The notes below the pieces were generated by a model, which made no database searches, was not told the origin of the DNA, and worked only from the letters and a program-made list of their open reading frames with translations. The position numbers and the translations under genes are program-made. 64,000 nt of DNA from Actinomadura rubteroloni. Its GTDB lineage: Bacteria; Actinomycetota; Actinomycetes; Streptosporangiales; Streptosporangiaceae. The stretch is from assembly GCF_002911665.1 (NCBI RefSeq), contig NZ_MTBP01000001.1, positions 62,001 through 126,000 of the forward strand. Reading direction: 5' to 3'. This document shows, piece by piece, positions 25,128 to 33,441 of the stretch (the stretch's first letter is position 1; each line of letters begins with the position of its first letter).

Positions 25128-27344
25128 ATGTCCGAATTGAGCCTGGAGCAGAAGGCGTCGCTCACGTCCGGGAGTTCGACGTGGGACAGCACGGCGGTGG
25201 ACGGCGTCCGGGCCGTCACGTTCACCGACGGGCCGCACGGGATCCGGCGGCAGGAGCGGCGCGACGGCGACGCGCTCGGGCTCATGCACAGCGTCCCGGC
25301 CACCTGCTTTCCGCCCGCCGTCGCGCTCGGCGCGTCGTTCGACGCGGGTCTCGTGCGGCGGGTCGGCGCGGCGCTCGCGCGGGAGGCGTCGGCGCTCGGC
25401 GCGGACGTCGTGCTCGGCCCCGGCGTCAACATCAAGCGGTCGCCGCTGTGCGGGCGCAACTTCGAGTACTTCTCCGAGGACCCGCACCTCACGGGCGTGC
25501 TCGGTGCGGCCCTGGTGGACGGCGTCCAGTCGCTCGGCGTCGGCGCCTGCGTGAAGCACTTCGCGGTGAACAACCAGGAGGCCGACCGGATGCGCGTCAG
25601 CGCCGACGTGGACGAGCGGACGCTCCGCGAGATCTACCTCGCCGCGTTCGAGCGGATCGTCACCGACGCGCGGCCGTACGCGGTGATGTGCTCCTACAAC
25701 AAGATCAACGGCGTCTACGCGAGCCAGAACCGCTGGCTCCTCACCGACCTGCTGCGCGGCGAGTGGGGCTTCGACGGGCTCGTCGTGTCCGACTGGGGCG
25801 CGGTCAACGACCGGGTCGAGGCGCTGCGCGCCGGGCTCGACCTGGAGATGCCGCCGTCGCGGACCGACGACGAGATCGTGGCCGCCGTCCGCGCGGGCCG
25901 GCTGGAGGAGGCCGACGTCACCCGCGCCGCCGACCGGATGCGGGCGCTCGTCCGCCGCGTCGACCGGCGCGAGCGCTTCGACGGCTGGGACGCCGACGCC
26001 CACCACGAGCTGGCCCGCGAGGCGGCGCGCGGCGCGGCCGTGCTGCTGAAGAACGACGGCGTCCTCCCGCTTGATCCCGGCGCCGCGCAGCGCGTGGCCG
26101 TGATCGGCGAGCTGGCCCGGACGCCCCGCTACCAGGGCCACGGCAGCTCCCACGTCGTCCCGACCCGGCTGGACGACGCGTGGACCGCGCTCCGGGCGGC
26201 CGGGACCGCCGCCACGCTGGACTTCGCCGCAGGGTACCGGCTGGACGGCGCCCCGGACGACGGCCTGCGCGCCGAGGCGGTCGCCGCCGCCGGGGCCGCC
26301 GACGTGACGCTGCTGTTCCTCGGCCTGCCCGAGGAGGCCGAGTCCGAAGGCTTCGACCGGACGTCCCTGGACCTGCCCGCCGACCAGATCGCCCTGCTGC
26401 GCGCGGTCGCCGAGGCCTGCCGAAAGGTCGTGGTGGTGCTCGCCAACGGCGGCGTGGTGTCGGTCGCGGAGTGGCGGGACGCGGCGGCGGCCGTCCTGGA
26501 GGGCTGGCTGCTCGGCCAGGCGGGCGGCGCGGCCGTCGCGGACCTGCTGTTCGGCGCGCACAGCCCGTCGGGGCGGCTCGCCGAGACGATCCCGCTCCGG
26601 CTCGCCGACGTGCCGTCCTACCTGCACTTCCCCGGCGGGGACGGGCATGTCGTCTACGGCGAGGGCCGCTATGTCGGCTACCGGCACCACGACACGCTGG
26701 GCACCGAGGTCGCCTATCCGTTCGGCCACGGCCTGACGTACACGACGTTCGAGTATTCAGACCTCGCGGTGACCGAGACCGGCCCGAACGCCTGGACGGT
26801 CGAGCTGACCGTCACGAACACGGGCGGACGCGCCGCCGCCGAGGTCGTCCAGCTCTACACCGCGTTCGCCGAGGACCTTCCGACCCGTCCGCGCCACGAG
26901 CTGCGCGGCTTCCGCAAGGTGTTCCTCGCGCCGGGCGCCGCCGAGCGGGTGACATTCGCGCTCACCGGACGCGACATCGCCTGGTGGTCCACCGGACGCG
27001 GCGCGTGGGCGGTCTCGGCGGGCCGCTTCACGGTCGAGGTCGGCGCGTCGTCCCGCGACGTCCGGCTGACGGCCGAGCTGACGACGCCGGGCGACGGCCA
27101 TCTGCCGACGCTCACCGGCATGTCCACGCTCGGCGAGTGGCTGGACCACCCGGTCGGCGGCCCGCTGCTGCGCGCCCGGCTGGCCACCGACGCGCCCGAC
27201 CTCGCCGGGGAGCGGACGTCCCCGATGATGCTCGCGTTGCAGCGCGGGGTGCCGCTGGTGAAGTTCCGGACGTTCGGCGTCCCGCTCGGCCTGGCGGCGG
27301 TGAACGAGTTGGTCGAGGCCGCCCGCGCCGCCGAGACATTTTAA
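25128..27344 (+). CDS. Glycoside hydrolase family 3 beta-glucosidase-like enzyme
   Basis: A 738-residue GH3 enzyme with the full domain set: N-terminal barrel with 'GVNIKRSPLCGRNFEYFSED' (residues 102-121), the nucleophile Asp in 'GLVVSDWGAVND' near residue 224, the alpha/beta sandwich with 'GHGSSHV' (residues 340s) and a C-terminal fibronectin III-like domain ('ELTVTNTGGRAAAEVVQLY'). It has no signal peptide, so it should split imported beta-linked glycosides or oligosaccharides inside the cell. No transporter or regulator is adjacent, so the substrate is open. A GGAGGTG site precedes ATG 25128. Confidence 0.92.
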   Translation: MSELSLEQKASLTSGSSTWDSTAVDGVRAVTFTDGPHGIRRQERRDGDALGLMHSVPATCFPPAVALGASFDAGLVRRVGAALAREASALGADVVLGPGVNIKRSPLCGRNFEYFSEDPHLTGVLGAALVDGVQSLGVGACVKHFAVNNQEADRMRVSADVDERTLREIYLAAFERIVTDARPYAVMCSYNKINGVYASQNRWLLTDLLRGEWGFDGLVVSDWGAVNDRVEALRAGLDLEMPPSRTDDEIVAAVRAGRLEEADVTRAADRMRALVRRVDRRERFDGWDADAHHELAREAARGAAVLLKNDGVLPLDPGAAQRVAVIGELARTPRYQGHGSSHVVPTRLDDAWTALRAAGTAATLDFAAGYRLDGAPDDGLRAEAVAAAGAADVTLLFLGLPEEAESEGFDRTSLDLPADQIALLRAVAEACRKVVVVLANGGVVSVAEWRDAAAAVLEGWLLGQAGGAAVADLLFGAHSPSGRLAETIPLRLADVPSYLHFPGGDGHVVYGEGRYVGYRHHDTLGTEVAYPFGHGLTYTTFEYSDLAVTETGPNAWTVELTVTNTGGRAAAEVVQLYTAFAEDLPTRPRHELRGFRKVFLAPGAAERVTFALTGRDIAWWSTGRGAWAVSAGRFTVEVGASSRDVRLTAELTTPGDGHLPTLTGMSTLGEWLDHPVGGPLLRARLATDAPDLAGERTSPMMLALQRGVPLVKFRTFGVPLGLAAVNELVEAARAAETF

Positions 27345-27348
27345 TTGT

Positions 27349-27369
27349 TTGCCTAATACATTTAGGCAA
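27349..27369. promoter_or_regulatory. Inverted repeat TTGCCTAA-N5-TTAGGCAA before the FBP gene
   Basis: Perfect 8-bp arms (27349-27356 and 27362-27369) around TACAT, in an AT-rich patch just before the start at 27385. TTAGG-type arms occur in DtxR/IdeR-like metalloregulator boxes, but the match is partial. Confidence 0.55.
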
Positions 27370-27384
27370 CATACGCTGCGACGC

Positions 27385-27879
27385 ATGAGACCCGTCACCG
27401 AGCGCGACATCCGCACGTCCTTCGTCAACTGCACGCGCGGCGAGGCCAAGCGGCTGGCCGTCCCGCGTGACCTGGCCGAACGCCCCTGGGACGACCTGGA
27501 CTTCCTCGGCTGGCGCGACCCCGCCGCCCCGCAGCGCGCCTACATCGTCACCGAGCACAACGACGGGTTCACGGCGGTCGCGCTGCGGCTGGCGTCCCCG
27601 CACGCCACGCATCTGCGGCGCAGCATGTGCTCGCTGTGCCTGACCACGCACTCGGGCGGCGGCGTCGCGCTGATGACCGCCCGCCGGGCCGGGGAGCGCG
27701 GCCAGCAGGGCAACACGGTCGGCTCCTATCTCTGCTCCGATCTGGCCTGCTCCCTCTATGTGCGCCGCAAGAAAAGCGTGGGCGCGGGCGGCCGGCTCCA
27801 GGAGACGCTGACGCTGGAGGAGCAGATCGCCCGCACCACGGCGAACCTGGAAGGGTTCCTCGCCAAGGTGACCGGGTGA
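27385..27879 (+). CDS. FBP (FusB-like) zinc-binding domain protein
   Basis: A 164-residue protein of the FBP/FusB fold: a helical N-terminus, then a treble-clef zinc site with Cys pairs in 'SMCSLCLTTHSGG' and 'SYLCSDLACSLYVRRK' (residues 75-131). In staphylococci FusB binds elongation factor G and gives fusidic acid resistance by helping it leave the ribosome; actinomycete members are thought to act on stalled translation. An inverted repeat with an AT-rich centre (27349-27369) lies 15 bp upstream and could tie expression to a signal such as metal supply. Confidence 0.83.
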   Translation: MRPVTERDIRTSFVNCTRGEAKRLAVPRDLAERPWDDLDFLGWRDPAAPQRAYIVTEHNDGFTAVALRLASPHATHLRRSMCSLCLTTHSGGGVALMTARRAGERGQQGNTVGSYLCSDLACSLYVRRKKSVGAGGRLQETLTLEEQIARTTANLEGFLAKVTG

Positions 27880-27883
27880 GGGG

Positions 27884-28978
27884 TCAGGACAGCCGGCGGC
27901 GGACCGTCCAGAAGCAGAACCCGGCGAGCCCGGCGGCGAGCACCGCGAAGATCCCCGTCTCGGCCCACTGGAACGCCCAGTAGCGGCTCGACGGCTGGTA
28001 GACGAGCCGCTGCCGGTAGCCGAGCCGGTTGATCTCGGCGAGGCAGGCGGAGATCGGCGACTCCCCGGCCGGCGGCCGTCCCGCCTGGCCGGGGGCGCCG
28101 CCGGGCGGCGCGCTCTGCTCCGGCGCGCACGGCCCGGACGTCGTGGAGACCTTGATCGTCCCGTTGGTCGGGCGCCCCGCCGCGTCCACGAGCCGGTTCT
28201 CCAGCACCCACGCGTTCGGGTCACCGGGCGCTTGGGACTGCACGGTCATCTGGACCGGCTCGCCGTTGTGCCCGACGAAGAAGTCGTCCAGGTTCGCCGT
28301 GCCGATCGTCTGGGACGCCCGGACCGGCGCGGCGAAGTGCGGCCGGACGAGCAGCGGCATCGCGAGCTGGACGACCGCGAAGACCGCCAGCGTGACGGCC
28401 ATCGCGGGCAGCGTGCGGCGGACGACCGTCCCGACCGCGACGCCGAGCAGGAACGCGAACGCCGCGTAGGCGACCGGGACGAGCCCGCGCGCGTCGAACA
28501 GCAGCGGCCCCATCCGGGGGAAGCTCGGGGTGTTGCGCGCCGCGCTCGCGTCCAGCGGCCCGGCCCACCAGGTGACGGCGAGGCTGCCGATCCCGGCGGC
28601 GGCCGTCGCGCCGAGCCCGACGAGCCCGAGCTTGACGGTCAGCCACCGCGTCCGGGTGACGCTCTGGTTCCAGACGAGGCGGTGCGTGCCGGTCTCCAGC
28701 TCGCGGGTGATCAGCGGCGCGCCCCAGAACAGGCCGAGCAGCGCGGGCAGCAGCAGCACGACGACCGTGACGCCGAAGAACGCCGCCATGTGCGCGTGGT
28801 AGAAGTCCTGGTAGAAGTTGCCGCATCCGCCCGGACGGCGTTTGCACGCGACGACACCTGCGGCGTAGTCGTCGGCCATGCCGGGCCCGGTGAGCGCGAG
28901 GACGGCGGCGAGCGCGGCCAGCAGCGCGGCGGCCGTCGCGGCGGACGCCCGGAACTGCCGCCAGGTCAGCCAGATCAT
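27884..28978 (-). CDS. ABC-2 type transporter permease
   Basis: A 364-residue protein starting 'MIWLTWRQFRASAATAAALL' and having six membrane helices, with a long extracytoplasmic loop between helices 5 and 6 (residues 220-320). It is the membrane half of an ABC exporter, coupled to the ATPase gene by an ATGA overlap. The YhcF/GntR-type regulator usually found with such pairs is absent. The cargo (an antimicrobial peptide or lipid) is unknown. Confidence 0.85.
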   Translation of the reverse strand: MIWLTWRQFRASAATAAALLAALAAVLALTGPGMADDYAAGVVACKRRPGGCGNFYQDFYHAHMAAFFGVTVVVLLLPALLGLFWGAPLITRELETGTHRLVWNQSVTRTRWLTVKLGLVGLGATAAAGIGSLAVTWWAGPLDASAARNTPSFPRMGPLLFDARGLVPVAYAAFAFLLGVAVGTVVRRTLPAMAVTLAVFAVVQLAMPLLVRPHFAAPVRASQTIGTANLDDFFVGHNGEPVQMTVQSQAPGDPNAWVLENRLVDAAGRPTNGTIKVSTTSGPCAPEQSAPPGGAPGQAGRPPAGESPISACLAEINRLGYRQRLVYQPSSRYWAFQWAETGIFAVLAAGLAGFCFWTVRRRLS

Positions 28979-29808
28979 CGTTCCTCCGACATGTAGGCGA
29001 GGACGAGATCCTCCAGGCCGACCTCGGTGACCGTCCAGGCCGGGTCGGGCACGGGGTCGTCGGCGCGGGCGATGTAGCTGCTCTGCCGCTCGGCGTGGAC
29101 GGCGCCGACGGCGTGCCAGCCCGGCGGCGGCGCGCCGGGCGGCCCGGTGAGGCGGCGGTGCGCGGCGAGCAGCGCGTCGGTCTCCCCCGCGAGCCGGACC
29201 CGCGAGCCGACGAGGACGACCAGGTAGTCGCACGCGCGCTCGACGTCCGACACCAGGTGGGACGACAGCACCACGCTGATCCCCTGCTCGGCGGCGGCCT
29301 CCATCAGGCCCTGGACGAACGCGCGGCGGGCGAGCGGGTCGAGCGCGGCGACGGGCTCGTCCAGGAACAGCAGCTCGGGCCGCTTGGCGAGGCCGAGCGT
29401 CAGCGCGAGCTGGGCGCGCTGGCCGCCCGACAGCCGCCCGGCCCGGCGCGCGGGGTCCAGGCCGACGCGGGCGACGCGCTCGCGGGCGTAGGCGTCGTCC
29501 CAGCGCGGGTTGAGGCGGGCGCCGAGCCGCAGGTGCTCGGCGACGGTCAGCCCGGCGTACGTCGGAGTGTCCTGGGCGACGAACCCGACGCGCGCCAGCC
29601 GCCCGGGGCCGCCGCCGAGCACGGTGACGCGTCCCGCGCTCGGGGTCGCCTGCCCGCTCGCGAGGCTGAGCAGCGTCGTCTTCCCCGCGCCGTTGGGGCC
29701 GACCAGGCCGACGACGTGCCCGGACGGGACGTCCAGCGTGCAGTCGGTCAGCGCCCAGCGTTTCCCGTACCTCTTGCCGAGCCCTTCGGCTCGCAGGACA
29801 GCGGTCAT
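28975..29808 (-). CDS. ABC transporter ATP-binding protein
   Basis: A 277-residue ATPase: Walker A 'GPNGAGKTT' near residue 38, signature 'RLSGGQRAQLALT' near residue 127, and Walker B 'LLFLDEPVAALD' near residue 147. It ends with a short C-terminal extension ending 'LEDLVLAYMSEER', as in bacitracin-type export ATPases. ATG 29808 is chosen because a GAGG site lies 8 bp before; GTG at 29814 is the alternative. The upstream region up to the divergent gene at 29925 contains TAGGG repeats that could be an operator. Confidence 0.9.
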   Translation of the reverse strand: MTAVLRAEGLGKRYGKRWALTDCTLDVPSGHVVGLVGPNGAGKTTLLSLASGQATPSAGRVTVLGGGPGRLARVGFVAQDTPTYAGLTVAEHLRLGARLNPRWDDAYARERVARVGLDPARRAGRLSGGQRAQLALTLGLAKRPELLFLDEPVAALDPLARRAFVQGLMEAAAEQGISVVLSSHLVSDVERACDYLVVLVGSRVRLAGETDALLAAHRRLTGPPGAPPPGWHAVGAVHAERQSSYIARADDPVPDPAWTVTEVGLEDLVLAYMSEER

Positions 29809-29924
29809 GGCCACATCCTCTATTTATCTAGGGTCGTAGCACTATAGGGTTATGGCTCGACCCGCTGTCAATGGTTTGAGCCCGTCCGCTCCGGTTACGG
29901 CAAGAGGCGGAGGAGGTGGAACCG

Positions 29925-30260
29925 ATGAACGCAGCACTCATGGCCGCGACGCACGCCCAAGGCTGGCGCCTCGGGCTCAACACCCTCTTCTGGATCGGGC
30001 CGGTCGTCATGTTCCTGGCCCTGGCCGGCTGGCTGGCCCTGACGGCGTTCGGCGCGGTCCGGACCCGTCACGTCTCGCCCGGATGCGAGCCCGCGCCCGA
30101 GCGCGGACCCGTCAAGGGCGGCTTCCAGAAGTCATCGCACGGGATGTTCTCGCACAGCTACGCGCCGGACCAGATCCCGGTGTCACCCGAGGAAGAGGCC
30201 CGGAGCGACCCGGACCGCTCCCACCGGTACGGCACCACCGTGAAGCAGCGGCGCGGCTAG
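29925..30260 (+). CDS. Small single-pass membrane protein (DUF6479-like)
   Basis: A 111-residue protein with one helix ('FWIGPVVMFLALAGWLALTAF') after a short N-terminus and a cytosolic tail with 'PERGPVKGGFQKS'. It is a paralogue of 24819-25103. ATG 29925 has AGGAGG 8 bp upstream. Its last 78 bp overlap the 3' end of the convergent asparaginase gene, a long antisense overlap for this tightly packed genome. Function unknown. Confidence 0.65.
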   Translation: MNAALMAATHAQGWRLGLNTLFWIGPVVMFLALAGWLALTAFGAVRTRHVSPGCEPAPERGPVKGGFQKSSHGMFSHSYAPDQIPVSPEEEARSDPDRSHRYGTTVKQRRG

Positions 30261-31145
30261 CTCCGCGAGATCGTCGGCCCCGACGGCCCCGAGGGCGCGC
30301 AGCAGCGCGACCGTCACCGGCGTCCGGGCGCGCATGGCGCCGTCGTCGATCTTGACGGCGCCCGCCCGGCCGTCGGCGCACGCGAACGCGTCCACGCCCT
30401 CGGCGCCGCACTTCACGAGCAGCCCGGGGACCGCCCGCATCAGGGTGTTCTCCTCGCGGCGCGTGCCGGACGTCCACTGCGGATGGGCGCGCATCGCGTC
30501 GGCGACGCGGCGTTCGGGCGTCCCCGGTTCGGCCAGGACGAGCCGCCGGAACGCCCGCGCGACGCCCGTCACCGACACCGCGAGCAGCGGCGCGCCGCAG
30601 CCGTCCACGCCGGTCGCGGCGGGCTTCTCGCCCGTCAGCTCGGCGACGGCCGCCCGCACCGCGAGCTGGAGCGGATGGTCCGGCTCCAGATAGGTCGCGG
30701 TGGGCCAGCCCGCCGCGACGCACGCGGCGAGCATCCCGGCGTGCTTGCCGGAGCAGTTCATGCGCAGCGCGGACCGCGTCCCGCCGTCCCGGACGACCTG
30801 CCGCTCCACCGCCGGGTCCAGCGGCCACGACGCGGGGCATTGCAGATCGCCGGCGCCCAGCCGGGCGCCCGCCAGGATCCGTTCGACGCCCGCGACGTGG
30901 AAGTCCTCGCCCGAATGGCTTCCGGCGGCGAGGGCCAGCAGCTCGCCGTCCAGGTCCAGGCCCGAGCGCAGCATGGCGACGGCCTGCATCGGCTTGTTCG
31001 CCGAGCGCGGGAACACCGGCTCGGCGGGGTCCCCGGCGGACGCGGCGACGGTCCCGTCCGCGCCGAGCCCGACCGCGCTCCCCCGGTGCCGCGACTCCAC
31101 GAACCCGGACCGCTCGACCTCGACCAGGACCGGATTGACGCTCAT
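30183..31145 (-). CDS. Asparaginase (PF06089 type)
   Basis: A 320-residue protein of the L-asparaginase II family of actinobacteria and rhizobia. It holds 'RHRGSAVGLGADG', 'SANKPMQAVAML' (residues 49-60) with its conserved Lys, 'NCSGKHAGMLAA' (residue 129 on) and 'GVDGCGAPLLAV' (179-190), all family motifs. It should split asparagine into aspartate and ammonia in the cytosol. It overlaps the small membrane protein gene at its 3' end by 78 bp and lies 24 bp beyond the stop of the TPR protein gene on the same strand, probably as one operon. Confidence 0.87.
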   Translation of the reverse strand: MSVNPVLVEVERSGFVESRHRGSAVGLGADGTVAASAGDPAEPVFPRSANKPMQAVAMLRSGLDLDGELLALAAGSHSGEDFHVAGVERILAGARLGAGDLQCPASWPLDPAVERQVVRDGGTRSALRMNCSGKHAGMLAACVAAGWPTATYLEPDHPLQLAVRAAVAELTGEKPAATGVDGCGAPLLAVSVTGVARAFRRLVLAEPGTPERRVADAMRAHPQWTSGTRREENTLMRAVPGLLVKCGAEGVDAFACADGRAGAVKIDDGAMRARTPVTVALLRALGAVGADDLAELAAPLLHGGAVPVGAVRVAPGLFLG

Positions 31146-31169
31146 GGCGCCAATATAGGCAGCCGCGTC

Positions 31170-32576
31170 TCACCCGGCTCCGACGGCCCCCCGCAGGTCG
31201 GCGGCGCGGGCGCGGGCCAGCGCGGCGGCGCCCCGCTCGCCGAGGCCGTCGGCGACGGCGGCGTGCTTGAGCCAGTTGAACGGGCTGCACGGACGGACGT
31301 TCACCCGCTCGCTCGTCAGCACCCGCGCGTGCCCGAACCGTCCGCCGCGCAGCGCGGCCTCCAGCAGCGTCTTCTGGACGACGTCGCGCTGCGCGTGGCT
31401 GCCGCCGAACTCGTGGAGGCGGTGGCGGACCGGCCAGAGCAGATCGACGGTCCGCTCGTGGTCGCCGCGCCCGTAGGCGATGAGCGCGCGGCACACCGGG
31501 AGCCCGACGCGCGCCGTCATCTCCTGGTTCGTGGCGCCGAGGTCGTGTTCGAGGTAGGCGACGCGGTTCGCGACGAGCGCGTCCGCCGCCGCGAACCGGC
31601 CCGCGCCGACGAACGCCATCACCGCGTGCATGTCGTTGAACGCCGAGCACGGCTCGGCGGCCAGCGGCTCCCACGCGTCGGCGAGCGCGCCCCACCGTCC
31701 GTCCTGGCCGTCGCCCTCCAGCAGCAGCCGCCACAGCAGCGCGGACGCGTCGAGCAGGTCCATCGGCATCCCGGCGGCGTCCGGGCCGTGCAGGACGGCG
31801 TCGTAGATCTCCAGCGCCCGCGCCGCGTCGCCCGCCTCCAGCGCGTAGAGGGCGTAGTGCCACCAGGTGTGGACGTTGAAGAACGTCCCGGTGGACCAGT
31901 CGGCGAGCCGCGCGTCCAGATAGCCGAGCCCGGTGCGGAACCGTCCCTGCATCTCGTAGGTGTGCGCGACGGCGTGGATCGCCCACACGTCCTTCGGGTT
32001 CAGCTCGACCGCACGCAGGCCCACGTCCTCGGAGCGGTCGTAGTGGCCGGCCTCCTCCAGCCCGAACGCGAACATGCCGAGCAGGTGGCCGCGGTGCCGG
32101 TCGTCGTCGTGCCAGGCCGACAGAGCGCCGCCGACGCGGTCGCGCAGCGCGCGGGCGTCGCCGGTCAGGTAGTCGATCTGGTGCCCGGCGATGAGCGCGA
32201 GGACGTCGCGCGGATGCTCCTCGGTGATCCGGGCGAGCAGCGCGCCGCACGCCCGCAGGTCGCCGCCGAGCAGCGCCTCGACGGCCGCGACGTGCGCGCG
32301 TTCGCGCGGCAGCAGCCCGGGGCCGTCCAGCGTCGCGCGGAACGCGGCGTACCGGTCGCGGGCCGCGCGCGTCTCCGCCGCGTCGGTGGTGAGCACCCCC
32401 AGGTAGGCCGCGAGGACGTGCCCGAGCACGAACCCCGGGTCCGCCGCCAGCGCGGCCTTCGCCTCGGCGTCCACCGCCGCGCGGAAGTGCAGCAGCTCGT
32501 GGAGCGCCCGGTCGTAGTGGCGGACGGCCTCGTCCGTCCCCCGCAGTTCCAGTCCGTGTTCGTCGCGCCGCATCAT
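31170..32576 (-). CDS. TTC38-like tetratricopeptide repeat protein
   Basis: A 468-residue all-helical repeat protein matching the TTC38 family of bacteria and animals: 'NPKDVWAIHAVAHTYEMQGR' near residues 193-212 and 'TFFNVHTWWHYALYALEAGD' (residues 232-251) are the family core with conserved His and Trp. Such repeats bind proteins; the partner is unknown. Two adjacent ATG codons are present; the second (32573) has the better spacing from GGGAGG. It likely shares a message with the asparaginase gene. Confidence 0.8.
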   Translation of the reverse strand: MMRRDEHGLELRGTDEAVRHYDRALHELLHFRAAVDAEAKAALAADPGFVLGHVLAAYLGVLTTDAAETRAARDRYAAFRATLDGPGLLPRERAHVAAVEALLGGDLRACGALLARITEEHPRDVLALIAGHQIDYLTGDARALRDRVGGALSAWHDDDRHRGHLLGMFAFGLEEAGHYDRSEDVGLRAVELNPKDVWAIHAVAHTYEMQGRFRTGLGYLDARLADWSTGTFFNVHTWWHYALYALEAGDAARALEIYDAVLHGPDAAGMPMDLLDASALLWRLLLEGDGQDGRWGALADAWEPLAAEPCSAFNDMHAVMAFVGAGRFAAADALVANRVAYLEHDLGATNQEMTARVGLPVCRALIAYGRGDHERTVDLLWPVRHRLHEFGGSHAQRDVVQKTLLEAALRGGRFGHARVLTSERVNVRPCSPFNWLKHAAVADGLGERGAAALARARAADLRGAVGAG

Positions 32577-32631
32577 CGCCTCCCGGTCTCGCTCCCGACT
32601 GTCTCGCGGCCGGGGGCCGCCGCGCCACCCG

Positions 32632-32892
32632 TCAGGCGAAGCGCAGCGCCGCGACGGTGACCGGGCCGAACGCGTCCAGCTTCGTCTTGCGCGGCACGAC
32701 GACGGCCGGCGCGCCCGCGCACGCCTCGTCGGTGAAGAGGTGCACGTCGCGCTCGTGCGACCGGTTGACCGCCGACGCGGTGACGAACGGCGCGGACAGC
32801 GGCACGCACCCGTCCTGCTCGGGCACCAGCAGTTCCTCGCCGCCGAGGTCCGGCGCGGAGTGCAGGTACAGGTAGTCGGTCCGGTGACCCAT
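32632..32892 (-). CDS. Small hypothetical protein
   Basis: An 86-residue acidic-to-neutral protein of beta character ('YLYLHSAPDLGGEELLV', 'SHERDVHLFTDEACAG'). Two Cys are present. The alternation of short strands hints at a beta-gamma crystallin-like module, but I do not recognise a family. ATG 32892 is chosen because GAGGAG lies just before; ATG 32904 is the alternative. No partner can be inferred from its neighbours, a membrane protein gene 42 bp further upstream and the TPR gene downstream. Confidence 0.5.
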   Translation of the reverse strand: MGHRTDYLYLHSAPDLGGEELLVPEQDGCVPLSAPFVTASAVNRSHERDVHLFTDEACAGAPAVVVPRKTKLDAFGPVTVAALRFA

Positions 32893-32934
32893 GACTCTCC
32901 TCATCGAGACGTTTGCGGAGCGTCATCGTACGGG

Positions 32935-33381
32935 TCAGCGGACGAGCCCGTAGACCGTACCGGCGAGGATGACCACCGTGCCCGCCGCCGCCGACAGCAG
33001 CACGATCAGGTCGGCCTGCGCCAGCCGCGCCCGGACGATCCACGGGCCCGGCTCGGCCGGACGGCGTCCCGCCAGCCGCCACAGCGCCTCGTTCTTCAAC
33101 CTTTGGTGCTCGCCCCGGCACGCGAACAGCCGTCCCCGGACGGGCTCGCGGCACGAGAACCCCTGCCGCGTCATCACCCGGCACACCGCCGGGACGAACA
33201 GGAACTCGTACCCGCACCACAGCAGCACGCCGAACAGCGCGAGCCGCCAGGACGCCGTCCAGACGGCCGCGACCGCGACGGCCGCGAAGACCGTCCACCA
33301 CACCGCGACGGGCTCCCGCCTGCGGCGGCGCCGGCGGCCGGGCCGGGCGCGGCCGGCGGGCGGCTCGTTGTCGGAGTCCAC
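32935..33381 (-). CDS. Hypothetical membrane protein
   Basis: A 148-residue protein: an Arg-rich cytosolic N-terminus, two close helices near residues 29-65, a basic loop with three Cys ('FLFVPAVCRVMTR', 'FSCREP', 'LFACRGE') and a third helix at the C-terminus (125-145). It has the look of a small actinomycete membrane protein without a known family. The start is GTG at 33381. It lies between the small hypothetical gene and ygfZ on the same strand. Confidence 0.55.
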   Translation of the reverse strand: MDSDNEPPAGRARPGRRRRRRREPVAVWWTVFAAVAVAAVWTASWRLALFGVLLWCGYEFLFVPAVCRVMTRQGFSCREPVRGRLFACRGEHQRLKNEALWRLAGRRPAEPGPWIVRARLAQADLIVLLSAAAGTVVILAGTVYGLVR

Positions 33382-33441
33382 GGCCGGCCTTCCTCTCCCG
33401 GGGCGCGCTGTGCCCCGGGATCTGCCCGGACTCGGCCCGGT

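Noticed and set aside
24141..26729. 862-codon open frame on the minus strand
   Set aside because: It runs antisense through the DUF2207 and GH3 genes and reads as Arg/Gly/Ala-rich shadow sequence typical of high-GC DNA.
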